Below, one piece after another: positions 17,401 to 25,669 of a DNA stretch of 64,000 nt (the first letter of the stretch is position 1; each line of letters opens with the position of its first letter). Under the pieces are notes generated by a model. That model saw only the letters and a list, made by a program, of their open reading frames with translations. It made no database searches and was not told the DNA's origin. The DNA is from Microbacterium sp. TPD7012 (GTDB lineage: Bacteria > Actinomycetota > Actinomycetes > Actinomycetales > Microbacteriaceae): positions 124,001-188,000 of the forward strand of contig NZ_QDFV01000006.1 in NCBI RefSeq assembly GCF_003075395.1, written 5' to 3'. The position numbers and the translations under genes are program-made.

Positions 17401-18435
17401 CTGCCGATAGGCGGCGAGACCGTACTCGCTCCGGCACAGGTGCGCGTAGGTGCCGTAGAGCGTGTCGACGCGGGCAGCGACGCCGAACGCGAAGCCGCGC
17501 TGCTCTCCGACCGCCATGACCGTGCGGAGCCCGGGCTGCGGCGAGTACATGCAGGGCACGATGTCGAGGCTGTCGCTGCGCAGGCTCATCCCGTACGGCT
17601 GCCGATCCGACATCAGCTGACGCTCGTGTGCGAACTCGGCCACCTCGGCGGGCAGGTACACGCCCGAAGTGACCGCGAGGTCACCGACGGCGTACTGCGT
17701 CAGAGCCATCGGTGCGAAGAGCTCCCATGCACCGAGCGGTGCCGATCCGTCCAGCACCGAGAGCGCGTGCTGGTAGGAGCCGCACAGCACCTCGGCCACC
17801 TCGTCGAGGGACTTGGCGTCCTGGCTCTGATAGCCGACGATGTAATCGCCGGCGGTCTTGGCCGTCAGCACGTGATGAGCCTCCGGATTGGCCCCTTCGA
17901 GGCGCCAGCGCACGACCAGGTCGACGTCGTCGGTGCTGGTGGACAGCTCGATCGCCTGCGGGCCGAGCACCTGGAAGGAGGTGAACCCCAGCCAGCTCGG
18001 AGCCAGGGGACCGTAGAGCTCCGGTGCGCTGCCGGATGGCAGCGTCCCCTCGAAGACGACCCACTGCTCGTCGAAGCGGTGCTCGGGATCGGTGAGCGGC
18101 AGCCAGCCTCCGTCGTGTCTCACCTCGAGGTCTCGGACGATGGTCGCTCCGCCGTCCCAGGTGGCCTGGAAGAACGTCATCCGGTGGTTCTCGCCCTCCA
18201 GCTGCGCGACCTGGGCGAAGGCGAGGTTCGGCTTGTCCAGCCGACGCAGTGCGTCCGGATAGGCGCCGCCGACCGTCGTGATCTCCGTGGCCGCCGCCGA
18301 TGCGATCCCGGGATGCGCACCGATCACCGGAGGGAGCACACCGGCGATCACGAGCATCCGCAGCACGGTCCGTCGGCTCCACAGCAGGGAATCGTCATCG
18401 GCTCCTGCGTCAGAAATTGAATCCATGATGCACAT
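14416..18435 (-). CDS. Giant Tat-exported protein with golvesin/xanthan-lyase-like C-terminus
   Basis: A 1,339-residue exported protein. The N-terminus carries a twin-arginine signal, SRRTVLRMLVIAG, with an Ala-rich cleavage zone near residue 50. A beta-rich region covers about 60-230. A helical region with repeated aromatic and Ala-rich segments, for example GWWNRAKGF and NPCWAGALLRLAHHTGD, spans about 370-870 and resembles alpha/alpha-toroid polysaccharide lyases or glycosidases. Two NEW3-like Ig-fold segments precede a C-terminal domain (about 1200-1335) with SGLYRVSVWYP, typical of golvesin/xanthan-lyase C-termini. I do not recognise a characterised catalytic family. Start may be 18435 or 18426; neither has a clear ribosome-binding site. 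The neighbours suggest polysaccharide cleavage. Confidence 0.85.
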   Translation of the reverse strand: MCIMDSISDAGADDDSLLWSRRTVLRMLVIAGVLPPVIGAHPGIASAAATEITTVGGAYPDALRRLDKPNLAFAQVAQLEGENHRMTFFQATWDGGATIVRDLEVRHDGGWLPLTDPEHRFDEQWVVFEGTLPSGSAPELYGPLAPSWLGFTSFQVLGPQAIELSTSTDDVDLVVRWRLEGANPEAHHVLTAKTAGDYIVGYQSQDAKSLDEVAEVLCGSYQHALSVLDGSAPLGAWELFAPMALTQYAVGDLAVTSGVYLPAEVAEFAHERQLMSDRQPYGMSLRSDSLDIVPCMYSPQPGLRTVMAVGEQRGFAFGVAARVDTLYGTYAHLCRSEYGLAAYRQNVYDRSLTDAVHAMAALIAVEPDGDDSVDYIPSFSGWWNRAKGFVDVENEDAVRAAASGVVLAAHYLTGTGDSTLYDRRARPLIEYQLSRKGIGHSPVIGSPVYNDTTQYRIGRIPTDAVNLTSLYQLTHGRNAGIQRLALQATKAGVVGQSRAPFSNALATYRATGDPAYLAEATLIARRYVQEQILTPYRGNGQPPGGFAYSFSKYWVDLLEMFEATGEAEFLAGAYREVQRFITQTAVRPVPDQTVTVPEGHIITQQYDWESRSSLPSYPTTDVPTETVPAWYVSPSGLTFEALSSFKLGVSTLTDPGGGYVFNPCWAGALLRLAHHTGDALLADVAHNMVIGRFTTYPGYYGRQFQVAHMKPDFATSGPVGITGYYFHHAPAQLGLAMDYLISESFYRSGGSIDFPHVFEADFAYFKFFAYGHAPGTFFGEDGVWPYFPAGLIALDNPLVNWIAGVGNDSLYISLTNSAGTDQQVVVDLATELTGAHRAAALPVEVIAADGSRSNRAARRGQIAVTVPARGLVALVVRTLAVQRPALPSDDIVDHGADSFHEVDADPATEYGIARGLLLVRPGGQGYDAYVQIDTEQPATLSYRIGDGAAQQAPAKEFPYEWTIGVDDIEQTFRYTISFGGATTEEVTLRLPARITGANPGVAGDVVAQASGTAGDRVPLTIEVRNATDDPVTGDVAVTLPSGWQLEGAVPAITVPAEGVARVEAAAVIAASAALGEVKVTAKLSIAGEDPVTLRPATIEVIDRRRLVSLTTDTDIISGPGAVVQLTALVINTGVTPMQGTLSLYGTSGWSIGQRDAVVTVPPRSDLTHTWTVTAGSGIAPGSSTRFEARLDQNLRRGVLVRVADEGVIAHTQSPWPGYLEAGTWYPSGLSGWNGTRTRYSDSDSVGSTVTWNVSLPQSGLYRVSVWYPTNPTTTTSAAYVVEHQGGSSEVIVDQTQGAAAWRSLGTFRYDAGATGVVRLEVRNTSIHRVSAAQFVRIGD

Positions 18436-18550
18436 ACTGCAATCACTATGCGATCATGTCAATGATGCTGCTCTCTGCCGCGGCGGCCGCCGTCCGCGCG
18501 CCGCGCCGGTAGCCTCGACAGCGCACATCCACCGGAAAGGACTGCCCGCG

Positions 18551-19516
18551 GTGAATCAGGACCCTCATGAGGAGCTCACGGAGTACGCGCTGAGCGCGCT
18601 CCTGACGCCCCGCACTTCCCCGGCCGAGCCGGCGGACTTCGACCGGTTCTGGGAGTCCACCTTCGAGGAGTTCGGAGCGGGTGCGGTCGCCTGGGATGTC
18701 AGCGCGGAGGGCGAGCCCACTGCGACGCATCGGGTCGTGGAGATCCGCTTCCGCTCCTCGGCGGACGAGCAGGCGACCGCGTACGTGATGGTGCCGCACG
18801 ACGAGAAGGCGATCCGGCGCGGCCTCGTCGGCGGACACGGATACGGGGGGCGCACGGCGCCGGACATCGACCGCGTCCCCGCGGACACCGCCGCGATCTT
18901 CCCCTGCGCTCCTGGGACGCACGCCCGGACCCCGAGCCGCTTCCCGGCAGACCCGGACGCGCACGTGCTGGCCGGCATCGCGCATCGCGACACGTACTCG
19001 CATCGGTTCGCGGCGGCCGACATCTGGCGTGCGGCGACGGTCCTGCTCGACATCGCCCCCGCGGCGGGAGCAGCCCTCGACTTCAGCGGCGGCAGCTTCG
19101 GCGGAGGAATCGGCGCGATGGCTCTCCCCTGGGATCGGCGCTTCCGCCGGGCGGTGCTCGACGTGCCGAGCTTCGGCGACCACGCCGTCCGTCTCACGCG
19201 GCGATGCACGGGCAGCGGCGAGTCCGTCCGTCAGCACCTGCGGCACCACCCCGAGGCCCGGCCTGTCCTCGACTACTACGACGCGGCCATCGCGGCGCGA
19301 CGGCTCCGGCTCCCGGCGCTTGTCAGCGCAGCAGCGCTCGACCCTGCTGTCGATCCGCGCGGTCAGTTCGCGGTGTACCACGCACTGACCGGACCGAGAC
19401 GCCTGAGCGTGCGGGCGAACGGCCACCTCGACAGCCCGAACGGGGCGCGCGCGGACGCTCTCGCGCTGCAGGTCGGCATCGACTTCCTCGCGCTCCCGGA
19501 CGACCGCCTGGCGTGA
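18551..19516 (+). CDS. Acetylxylan esterase/cephalosporin-C deacetylase family hydrolase
   Basis: A 321-residue alpha/beta hydrolase of the AXE1 (CE7) family, which removes acetyl groups from xylo-oligosaccharides and similar substrates. Nucleophile Ser182 lies in FSGGSFGG, HGYGG (96-100) forms the oxyanion side, His292 lies in ANGHLDSP, and Asp264 or Asp268 completes the triad. No signal peptide is seen, as usual for CE7 enzymes, so it should act on imported oligosaccharides. GTG 18551 follows GGAAAGGA at suitable spacing; a longer open frame upstream overlaps the opposite gene. It is divergent from the golvesin-type gene. Confidence 0.88.
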   Translation: MNQDPHEELTEYALSALLTPRTSPAEPADFDRFWESTFEEFGAGAVAWDVSAEGEPTATHRVVEIRFRSSADEQATAYVMVPHDEKAIRRGLVGGHGYGGRTAPDIDRVPADTAAIFPCAPGTHARTPSRFPADPDAHVLAGIAHRDTYSHRFAAADIWRAATVLLDIAPAAGAALDFSGGSFGGGIGAMALPWDRRFRRAVLDVPSFGDHAVRLTRRCTGSGESVRQHLRHHPEARPVLDYYDAAIAARRLRLPALVSAAALDPAVDPRGQFAVYHALTGPRRLSVRANGHLDSPNGARADALALQVGIDFLALPDDRLA

Positions 19517-19540
19517 GCGGGTTCGGCCGCACACCGGTCC

Positions 19541-20791
19541 TCAGACGAGGATGTTGTGGTTGCGGCAGAAGATGTTCCGTGGGTCCCAGGCGGCCTTGAC
19601 CTGGCGCAGCCGCGCGAGCGCCTCGGCGTCGAACATGCCGGGCACCGCGTGCGGACGCTCGGTGTCGGCGAAGTTGCCGTATTCGGCGAGGCGCCCCGTC
19701 TCGATCGCCGCCCAATCCGCGACGACCGCGTCGCGGACCGCGTCGTCGACCATGCCGGGGATGTCGAACGCTCCCGCCATGACGAACCAGGTCGCCGAGC
19801 GCGCGGGGAACGCCGTGTCCTGCTGCCGCACATCACCGAAGGCGCCGCCGAGCGAGCGCAGGAAGACGACGGATGCCGGATACGCGCGGCGGAACGCCAC
19901 GAGGCGCTCGATGAGCTCGTCATCGAGGTCGGCGTAGAGGCCGTTCCCGCCGATGAACCCGGGTGGCTCCGCCTGCTCCTCCCCCTCGGGTTGGGGCATC
20001 TCGAGCAGGATCTCTCGATAGGCGGGCGACGTGATCTCGGTCCGCACTCCGTCGATCGCGGAGATCGGCTCCAGGACGGCACGCAGCCGATCCGGCTCCG
20101 GCGCCGCCCACACCGCGCTGAGTCGCGCTCCGGCCGGGGCGCTCGGATCCATCGGCGGCACGTCCATGTAGGTGACGGTCAACTCGCGCGGCGCATCGCG
20201 GAGCAGGTCGCGCGCGGCACGCAGCACGACGGCGGGGTCGCCGTCGACGACGTTCTCGGCGAAGACGATGCCCGGGAGCGGATGCGCGGCGAAATCGAAC
20301 CTGGTGACCACCCCGAAGTTGCCCCCGCCCCCGCGCAGCGCCCAGAACAGCTCGGGATGGACGTCGGTCGAGGTCTCCACGAGCTCACCGGCCGCGGTGA
20401 CCACCTGTGCACCGATGAGCTGGTCGACAGCGAGCCCCCAGGCCCGCACCATCCATCCGATGCCCCCGCCGAGCGTCAGTCCCCCGACGCCGACGCTGGC
20501 CGTGTCGCCGGAGCTGAGGGCGAGACCGTGCGCCCCCAGCGTCGTCGCGACGTCGCCCCACACCGCCCCTCCGCCGATGCGGACCGTCGTGCCGTCGACG
20601 TCGATGCCCGACAGCGCGCCGAGCTCGAGGCGGATGCCGTCGGCCGGACCATGCGACCACGGACCGTGGCCGCCGGCGACGACGGTGAGCGGGACGCCCT
20701 CTCGCGTCGCCAGGAGGACGATCTCGGCGACCTCCTCGGCAGACGACGGACGAAGGACGCGGGGTGCGGAAGCATCGGTGCTGTCAGCCAT
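19541..20791 (-). CDS. FAD-linked oxidase with berberine-bridge C-terminus
   Basis: A 416-residue flavoprotein of the PCMH/vanillyl-alcohol oxidase superfamily. The FAD-binding domain shows VVAGGHGPWSHG, whose His can bind FAD covalently, then GGLTLGGGIGW and RGGGGNFGVVT. The C-terminal BBE motif reads WDPRNIFCRNHNI. No signal peptide is visible. Members oxidise sugars, oligosaccharides or secondary metabolites, so a sugar oxidase role fits the locus but is not proven. ATG 20791 is preferred, with TATCGT seven bases upstream as a leaderless -10 box; GTG 20812 is an alternative. Confidence 0.87.
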   Translation of the reverse strand: MADSTDASAPRVLRPSSAEEVAEIVLLATREGVPLTVVAGGHGPWSHGPADGIRLELGALSGIDVDGTTVRIGGGAVWGDVATTLGAHGLALSSGDTASVGVGGLTLGGGIGWMVRAWGLAVDQLIGAQVVTAAGELVETSTDVHPELFWALRGGGGNFGVVTRFDFAAHPLPGIVFAENVVDGDPAVVLRAARDLLRDAPRELTVTYMDVPPMDPSAPAGARLSAVWAAPEPDRLRAVLEPISAIDGVRTEITSPAYREILLEMPQPEGEEQAEPPGFIGGNGLYADLDDELIERLVAFRRAYPASVVFLRSLGGAFGDVRQQDTAFPARSATWFVMAGAFDIPGMVDDAVRDAVVADWAAIETGRLAEYGNFADTERPHAVPGMFDAEALARLRQVKAAWDPRNIFCRNHNILV

Positions 20792-20847
20792 GCCGACACG
20801 ATACTCAGGCACTCCGACACCGCTCCCAGGGAACGCATAACGAGTTC

Positions 20848-20868
20848 CATAGAAATCACATAGGAGAT
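20848..20868 (+). promoter_or_regulatory. Direct repeat upstream of the response regulator
   Basis: CATAGAAAT (20848-20856) and CATAGGAGAT (20859-20868) start 11 bases apart, one helical turn, immediately upstream of the response-regulator start. This arrangement is typical of OmpR-family binding sites and suggests autoregulation (inference). The match between the two units is partial. Confidence 0.35.
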
Positions 20869-20884
20869 TCCGCAGAATGGGATC

Positions 20885-21613
20885 ATGACCAGCGACCTGC
20901 CCGACCTCCGCCGTCCGGACGGCTCACCCCTCCGCATCCTCGCCGTCGACGACGAGCAGATGCTCACCGATCTGCTCGCGATGGCGCTGCGCATGGAGGG
21001 CTGGGAGGTGCGCACCGCCTCCTCGGGCATGGAGGCGCTCCAGGTCGCACGGGAATTCGAGCCCGATGCCCTCGTGCTCGACATCATGATGCCCGACCTC
21101 GACGGCATGGCCGTGCTCCGCCGACTCCGCGAGGCCGGCAGTCTGGTACCGGTGCTCTTCCTCACCGCCAAGGACGCCGTGGGCGACAGGGTCGCCGGTC
21201 TCACCGCCGGCGGCGACGACTACGTCACCAAGCCGTTCAGCCTGGAGGAGGTCATCGCGCGCCTCCGCGCGATCATCCGCCGCACCGGTCACGCGACGGC
21301 GGACGACGGGCAGTCGATCCTGCGCGTCGCCGACCTCACCCTCAACGAGGACAGCCACGAGGTGGCGCGCGACGGGGTCGAGATCGACCTCACGGCGACC
21401 GAGTTCGAGCTGCTCCGCTACCTGATGCGCAACGAGCGACGCGTGCTGTCGAAGGCGCAGATCCTCGACCGCGTGTGGAGCTACGACTTCGGGGGCAAGT
21501 CATCCGTCGTCGAGCTGTACATCTCATATCTGCGCAAGAAGATCGACGCGGGGCGCACGCCCCTGCTGCACACCGTCCGCGGCGTGGGCTACATGATCAA
21601 GGCCCCGCAGTGA
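20885..21613 (+). CDS. OmpR-family two-component response regulator
   Basis: A 242-residue cytoplasmic transcription factor. The receiver domain covers about residues 17-128, with acidic pocket Asp22-Asp23, phospho-acceptor Asp66 (LVLDIMMP) and Lys116 (TKPF). A winged-helix OmpR DNA-binding domain follows (about 143-240), ending VRGVGYMIK. It overlaps the histidine-kinase start by four bases (GTGA), so the pair is coupled. Direct repeats upstream may be its own site. The sensed signal is not evident. Confidence 0.96.
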   Translation: MTSDLPDLRRPDGSPLRILAVDDEQMLTDLLAMALRMEGWEVRTASSGMEALQVAREFEPDALVLDIMMPDLDGMAVLRRLREAGSLVPVLFLTAKDAVGDRVAGLTAGGDDYVTKPFSLEEVIARLRAIIRRTGHATADDGQSILRVADLTLNEDSHEVARDGVEIDLTATEFELLRYLMRNERRVLSKAQILDRVWSYDFGGKSSVVELYISYLRKKIDAGRTPLLHTVRGVGYMIKAPQ

Positions 21614-23127
21614 GCGGTGCGACGATGACGCCGCGTCCGATGAGCCTCCAGACACGGCTGATGACCGCCGTGATCGGGTTCGTGTCGCTGATCCTCGTCA
21701 TCGTCGCCATCATCACCAGTGCGACCCTGGGCAGGACGCTGGAAGATCAGCTCGACGACGAGCTGACCAGCTATGCGCATCAGATCACGCGCTGGGTCGA
21801 GATCGAGCCTCCCAGCCAGGCCACCGCCGGCAACGTGCTGGCGGGGAAGACCGTTCCCGTCCCCGGACTGCTGTTCGCCGTCTGGAGCCCGGTGACCGGC
21901 GCGAGCGGCGTGACCGTGAACTCCTCGGGGAACGAGATCAACGGCACGCTGAAGGAGCTCACGACGGCGCAGCTCGGAGAGATCAACGCGGGCCTGGGCG
22001 GAGGGCCCTTCTCGACGGTCTCCCTCACCGATCTGGGGTCCTACCGGGTCGCCGTCACGACCGCGAACACGGGGGTCGTCGTCGTCACCGGACTCCCCCG
22101 CGACGACATCCAGAACCAGCTCACGCAGCTGCTCACCGTGATCGCGCTCGCGACCATCGGCGGCCTCATCCTGCTCGCTCTGACGACGGCGATCACCATC
22201 CGCGTCAGCCTGCGACCTCTCCGTGCGGTGGCGTCGACGGCCACCAGGGTGGCGAACCAGCAGTTGGACCGGGGCGAGGTCATCATCACCGAGCGCGTGC
22301 CGGCATCCGAGGCCGATCCGCGCACCGAGACGGGGCTCGTCGGCGCCGCCCTCAACAAGCTCCTCGATCACGTGAACACCTCGCTCGCGGCTCGCCAGAA
22401 GAACGAGGAGCAGATGCGGCGGTTCGTCGCCGACGCCAGCCATGAGCTGCGCACCCCTCTCGCGTCGATCCGCGGCTACTCCGAGCTGTCGCTGCGCGCC
22501 CTTCGTCAGGCTCCGGCGGGAGCGGACGGACCGGATGCGATCGAGAGCACGACCTCGTCGCTCGAGCGCATCCAGGCGCAGTCGCTGCGGATGACGCGGC
22601 TCGTCGAGGACCTGCTGCTGCTCGCACGGCTCGACGAGGGGCGCGAGCTCGTGTACGGCACGGTCGACCTGACCCAGCTGGCCCTCGAGGGGCTCTCGGA
22701 CGCGCGACCGACCGCGGTCGACCATCATTGGGTCATCGACGTGCCCGACGAGCCCGTCACGATCGTCGGCGACGCCGGGCGGATGCACCAGGTCGTGGCG
22801 AACCTGCTCGCGAACGCGCGGACGCACACGCCGGCGGGCACCACGATCACCCTCCGGGTCGGGCGCGAGGGCGGAGATGCCGTGCTGAGCGTGCACGACG
22901 ACGGCCCCGGCATCGACCCCGCGCTCCGCGAGGAGCTGTTCGCCCGGTTCGCCCGCGGCGACACGTCCCGGGCGCGGCAGACCGGCGGCACAGGGCTCGG
23001 CCTCGCGATCGTGAAGGCGATCGTCGACGGCCACGGCGGCTCGATCACCGCGGCCAGCACGCCCGGCGACACGACCTTCACCGTGCGCCTGCCGATCACG
23101 CCGGCGGCGGCCCCCGAGTCCGACTGA
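21610..23127 (+). CDS. Two-component sensor histidine kinase
   Basis: A 505-residue membrane kinase that should phosphorylate the response regulator just upstream. Transmembrane helices lie at about 17-40 and 173-197, enclosing an extracellular sensor of about 130 residues with no recognised domain. A HAMP region follows, then the HisKA domain with phospho-acceptor His278 (SHELRTPL). The ATPase domain shows NLLANARTHTP, DDGPGI and GGTGLGLAIV. The start is GTG 21610, overlapping the regulator stop; ATG 21625 is possible. The layout resembles actinobacterial TrcS/TcrB-type kinases, but a specific assignment is not safe. Confidence 0.95.
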   Translation: MSGATMTPRPMSLQTRLMTAVIGFVSLILVIVAIITSATLGRTLEDQLDDELTSYAHQITRWVEIEPPSQATAGNVLAGKTVPVPGLLFAVWSPVTGASGVTVNSSGNEINGTLKELTTAQLGEINAGLGGGPFSTVSLTDLGSYRVAVTTANTGVVVVTGLPRDDIQNQLTQLLTVIALATIGGLILLALTTAITIRVSLRPLRAVASTATRVANQQLDRGEVIITERVPASEADPRTETGLVGAALNKLLDHVNTSLAARQKNEEQMRRFVADASHELRTPLASIRGYSELSLRALRQAPAGADGPDAIESTTSSLERIQAQSLRMTRLVEDLLLLARLDEGRELVYGTVDLTQLALEGLSDARPTAVDHHWVIDVPDEPVTIVGDAGRMHQVVANLLANARTHTPAGTTITLRVGREGGDAVLSVHDDGPGIDPALREELFARFARGDTSRARQTGGTGLGLAIVKAIVDGHGGSITAASTPGDTTFTVRLPITPAAAPESD

Positions 23128-23174
23128 CTCATCACCCGGGCATCCGCACAGCACACCCGTCGGGAGCGCTGGGC

Positions 23175-24758
23175 TCAGTACCCGGCGAAGGCGTCGGTCG
23201 TGAGGCTGTGGGCCTTCTGCAGCGCGGGCGCGAGGTCGGCGATGAGCCGAGGAGGTCCCGAGATGAACGCGTGACGGGCCCCGATGTCCTGGACCGCCCG
23301 CTCCAGGGTGTCGGCGTCGAGCCTGGCACCCTGCGCCCACGTCCAGTGAGCGGGCAGGTCGGCGGGCTCGTCGCGCGTGAAGACCACGGTGCGCACCCCC
23401 GTCGCAGCCAGCTCGTCGCGGAACGCGAGTTCGCTCGCCTCGGATGCCACGTACACCAGCACCACGTCGCGATGCTGCCCCGATGCCTGCAGCTGACGCA
23501 GCTGTGACACGAAGGGCGTGACGCCGATGCCGGCGGCCACCATGAGCACCGGCGCGTCGCCGCGGGGCAGGATGAAGTCCCCCCAGGTGCCGGTGACGGC
23601 CAGCGTCGCGCCCGGTGCGGCCTCGGCGAGCGCGCGCTTGTAGCTGGACGGATGCTTCTGATCGCCGTTCTTGTAGGCGATGCGCAGCGTCGGCAGATCG
23701 GCCGGAGCCGAGACGATGCTGAACTCCCGCCGCGTTCCACGGGCATCGGGCCGGTGATGCGGCACATCGAGCTCGAGATACTGACCGGGCAGGAACTTCA
23801 CCTTGCCCTTGGCGCGGAACGTCAGCTCCTGCGCGGTCGGTGTGACGAACTCCCGTCGCTCCAGCACCAGTCGGACGGAACCGCGCAACGCGAAGGCGAA
23901 GGCCACCAGGTTCCCGATCAGCAGCGCACGCTCCTGGCCGAGCGTGAAGAGCCCGGCGACGGAGATCGGCCATCCGGCGAGCACGCCGACCACCGCGGCT
24001 ACGGCGAACTGCTGACGGCGACGCGGCGGGAGTGTCAGCGGCTCCGAGACCATGAACGCGCCGAGGAACAGGAACGGAGACTGGAGCACCGCGAACTGCA
24101 GCGCCGTCACGAAGTCGAAGCCGATGTCGAACTGCTGCGCCTGCACGGCCTGCCGCACGATCGACACGCTCACCGCGACCAGGAGGAAGACCAGCACGAC
24201 CCGCACCTTCTCGGTGCGCCAGAGCACCGCGAGGCCGAGAACCGCGACCGGGAGGGCCATCGACGGCGTCCCGATCCACCACGACGACGAGGTGCCGAGC
24301 CACTCGAACGCGCCGAAGGCGCCCAGGATCGAGACGACGGCCGCACCGAAGGCGGCGGGGTTGAGGATGTGTCGCCCGCGCCACGCGATCAGGTACTTCG
24401 ACAGGCTGGCCAGCGCGCCGGCGAGCGCCAGCCCGATCAGCGACGCCGGCTCCAGGCCCGGACGCAGGACGAAGAGGAGGATCAGCGCGGTGACCAGCGA
24501 CGACTCGATGCGCCACGGCAGGCGGAGGATGCGCTGCGCCGCGGCATCCACGACGGAGATCACGACCGCGAGCACGAGGAACGAGGCGAGGAGCTCCCAC
24601 GGCGTCGGCGACACGATCACGCCGAGCAGCGACAGCACGAAGGCGACGGCGGCGAGGGCCACGAGGGCGAAGAGCACGAGGCGATACATCGACAGCGAGC
24701 CGAGGACGGCGAGGACTCGTTGACGTGCGGCGGCGAGAGACGTGATCACGTGTTCCAC
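23175..24758 (-). CDS. RnfD/NqrB-like membrane domain fused to ferredoxin-reductase-type FAD/NAD domain
   Basis: A 527-residue fusion. About the first 300 residues form several membrane helices containing RHILNPAAFGAA, resembling the RnfD/NqrB membrane subunits. The C-terminal 220 residues are a ferredoxin-NADP reductase-type module. Its FAD-binding motif is RREFSIVSAP, the pyridine-nucleotide segment is VAAGIGVTPFVSQL, and FISGPPRLI lies near the end. It should move electrons from NAD(P)H across or into the membrane. It is the last gene of a unit with ApbE and an FMN lipoprotein. GTG 24758 or GTG 24749 are possible starts; AGGGAAG favours the latter. Confidence 0.88.
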   Translation of the reverse strand: MEHVITSLAAARQRVLAVLGSLSMYRLVLFALVALAAVAFVLSLLGVIVSPTPWELLASFLVLAVVISVVDAAAQRILRLPWRIESSLVTALILLFVLRPGLEPASLIGLALAGALASLSKYLIAWRGRHILNPAAFGAAVVSILGAFGAFEWLGTSSSWWIGTPSMALPVAVLGLAVLWRTEKVRVVLVFLLVAVSVSIVRQAVQAQQFDIGFDFVTALQFAVLQSPFLFLGAFMVSEPLTLPPRRRQQFAVAAVVGVLAGWPISVAGLFTLGQERALLIGNLVAFAFALRGSVRLVLERREFVTPTAQELTFRAKGKVKFLPGQYLELDVPHHRPDARGTRREFSIVSAPADLPTLRIAYKNGDQKHPSSYKRALAEAAPGATLAVTGTWGDFILPRGDAPVLMVAAGIGVTPFVSQLRQLQASGQHRDVVLVYVASEASELAFRDELAATGVRTVVFTRDEPADLPAHWTWAQGARLDADTLERAVQDIGARHAFISGPPRLIADLAPALQKAHSLTTDAFAGY

Positions 24759-24764
24759 TCTTCC

Positions 24765-25652
24765 CTAGTTCTGATGTGCGGGGCGCACTCCGTGCCCGCC
24801 CCCGGCGACGAAGATCTCCGCCGGGCATCCCGGCGACCGCTGGACCCGGCCGTCGGTCGTCATCCGCACCCATTCGACGCCCCAGCGTTCGGCGAGTGCG
24901 GGGCCGCCGTCGAAGAAGAGCGCGGTCGCGACGGCATCCGCTCTCATCGCGTCGGGTGCGAGGGCCCAGGTCGCGGCCCAGGTGCGGACGGGGATGCCGG
25001 TGCGCGCGTCGAGCACGTGATGCAGGCCGTCGCCCCAGGCTCGTCGGTTGACGGCGGATGCGCACAGCGCCTGGTCCCGCACCTCGACGACGCCGATGGC
25101 CTTGGTCGGGTCGTACGGATGCTCGAGCCCGACGCGGACGGCGCCGCCCCGCACGTGCATGTCGCCTCCGGCGTCGACCACGAGGTCGCCCGGCGCGTCC
25201 GCGAGGACGGCCATGATCAGGTCCACCAGTCGCCCCTTGCCGAGCGCGCCCACGTCGATCAGCGACGGAGTGGATGCCGTCGCGGCGGCATCCGTCCACG
25301 ACACGCGCTCGTCCCAGGTCGCGGGGGCGCGTACCGGCTCCCCCGCGACGAGCGAGTACTCCGCGTCGTACCCGAGGGCGACGAGGCTGTCCGCCACGAG
25401 GGGGTTCACCGCGCCATCGGTCGCGCCAGAGAGGTCGCGGTACGCGTCGAGCATCACCCCGGCGTCGGCCGACACGAGCGCGCCGCCCTCCCGACCGAGT
25501 CGGGCGACGTCGGAGTCGGTGCGGAACCGCGACCACTCGCGATCGAAGCGCGCGATCTCGTCGGTGACGGCCGCGCGATCGCTCTCGTCGAGGTCGACCG
25601 CCGTCTCGATCTCCCAGCGGGTGCCGATCGCGTCGAAGCGCCAGGTCGCCAT
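24765..25652 (-). CDS. apbE: FAD:protein FMN transferase, ApbE family
   Basis: A 295-residue ApbE-type enzyme that attaches FMN from FAD to a Thr or Ser of a partner protein. Visible landmarks are DVGALGKG (133-140), DAGGDM with Asp160 and Asp164, HHVLDARTG (211-219), and DAMRADAVATA (234-244), which carries the Mg-binding aspartates. No signal peptide or lipobox is obvious, although family members usually act outside the membrane. It lies between the FMN-binding lipoprotein and the membrane reductase, with gaps of 17 and 6 bases. The natural target is the lipoprotein encoded just upstream. Confidence 0.92.
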   Translation of the reverse strand: MATWRFDAIGTRWEIETAVDLDESDRAAVTDEIARFDREWSRFRTDSDVARLGREGGALVSADAGVMLDAYRDLSGATDGAVNPLVADSLVALGYDAEYSLVAGEPVRAPATWDERVSWTDAAATASTPSLIDVGALGKGRLVDLIMAVLADAPGDLVVDAGGDMHVRGGAVRVGLEHPYDPTKAIGVVEVRDQALCASAVNRRAWGDGLHHVLDARTGIPVRTWAATWALAPDAMRADAVATALFFDGGPALAERWGVEWVRMTTDGRVQRSPGCPAEIFVAGGGHGVRPAHQN

Positions 25653-25669
25653 GACGAGGCCGCCGGCGC

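Noticed and set aside
14368..18420. A 1,350-codon open frame on the plus strand
   Set aside because: It is antisense to the Tat-exported protein, rich in Arg/Asp/Gly/His runs with no domain, and starts inside the terminator hairpin. It is a high-GC shadow frame.
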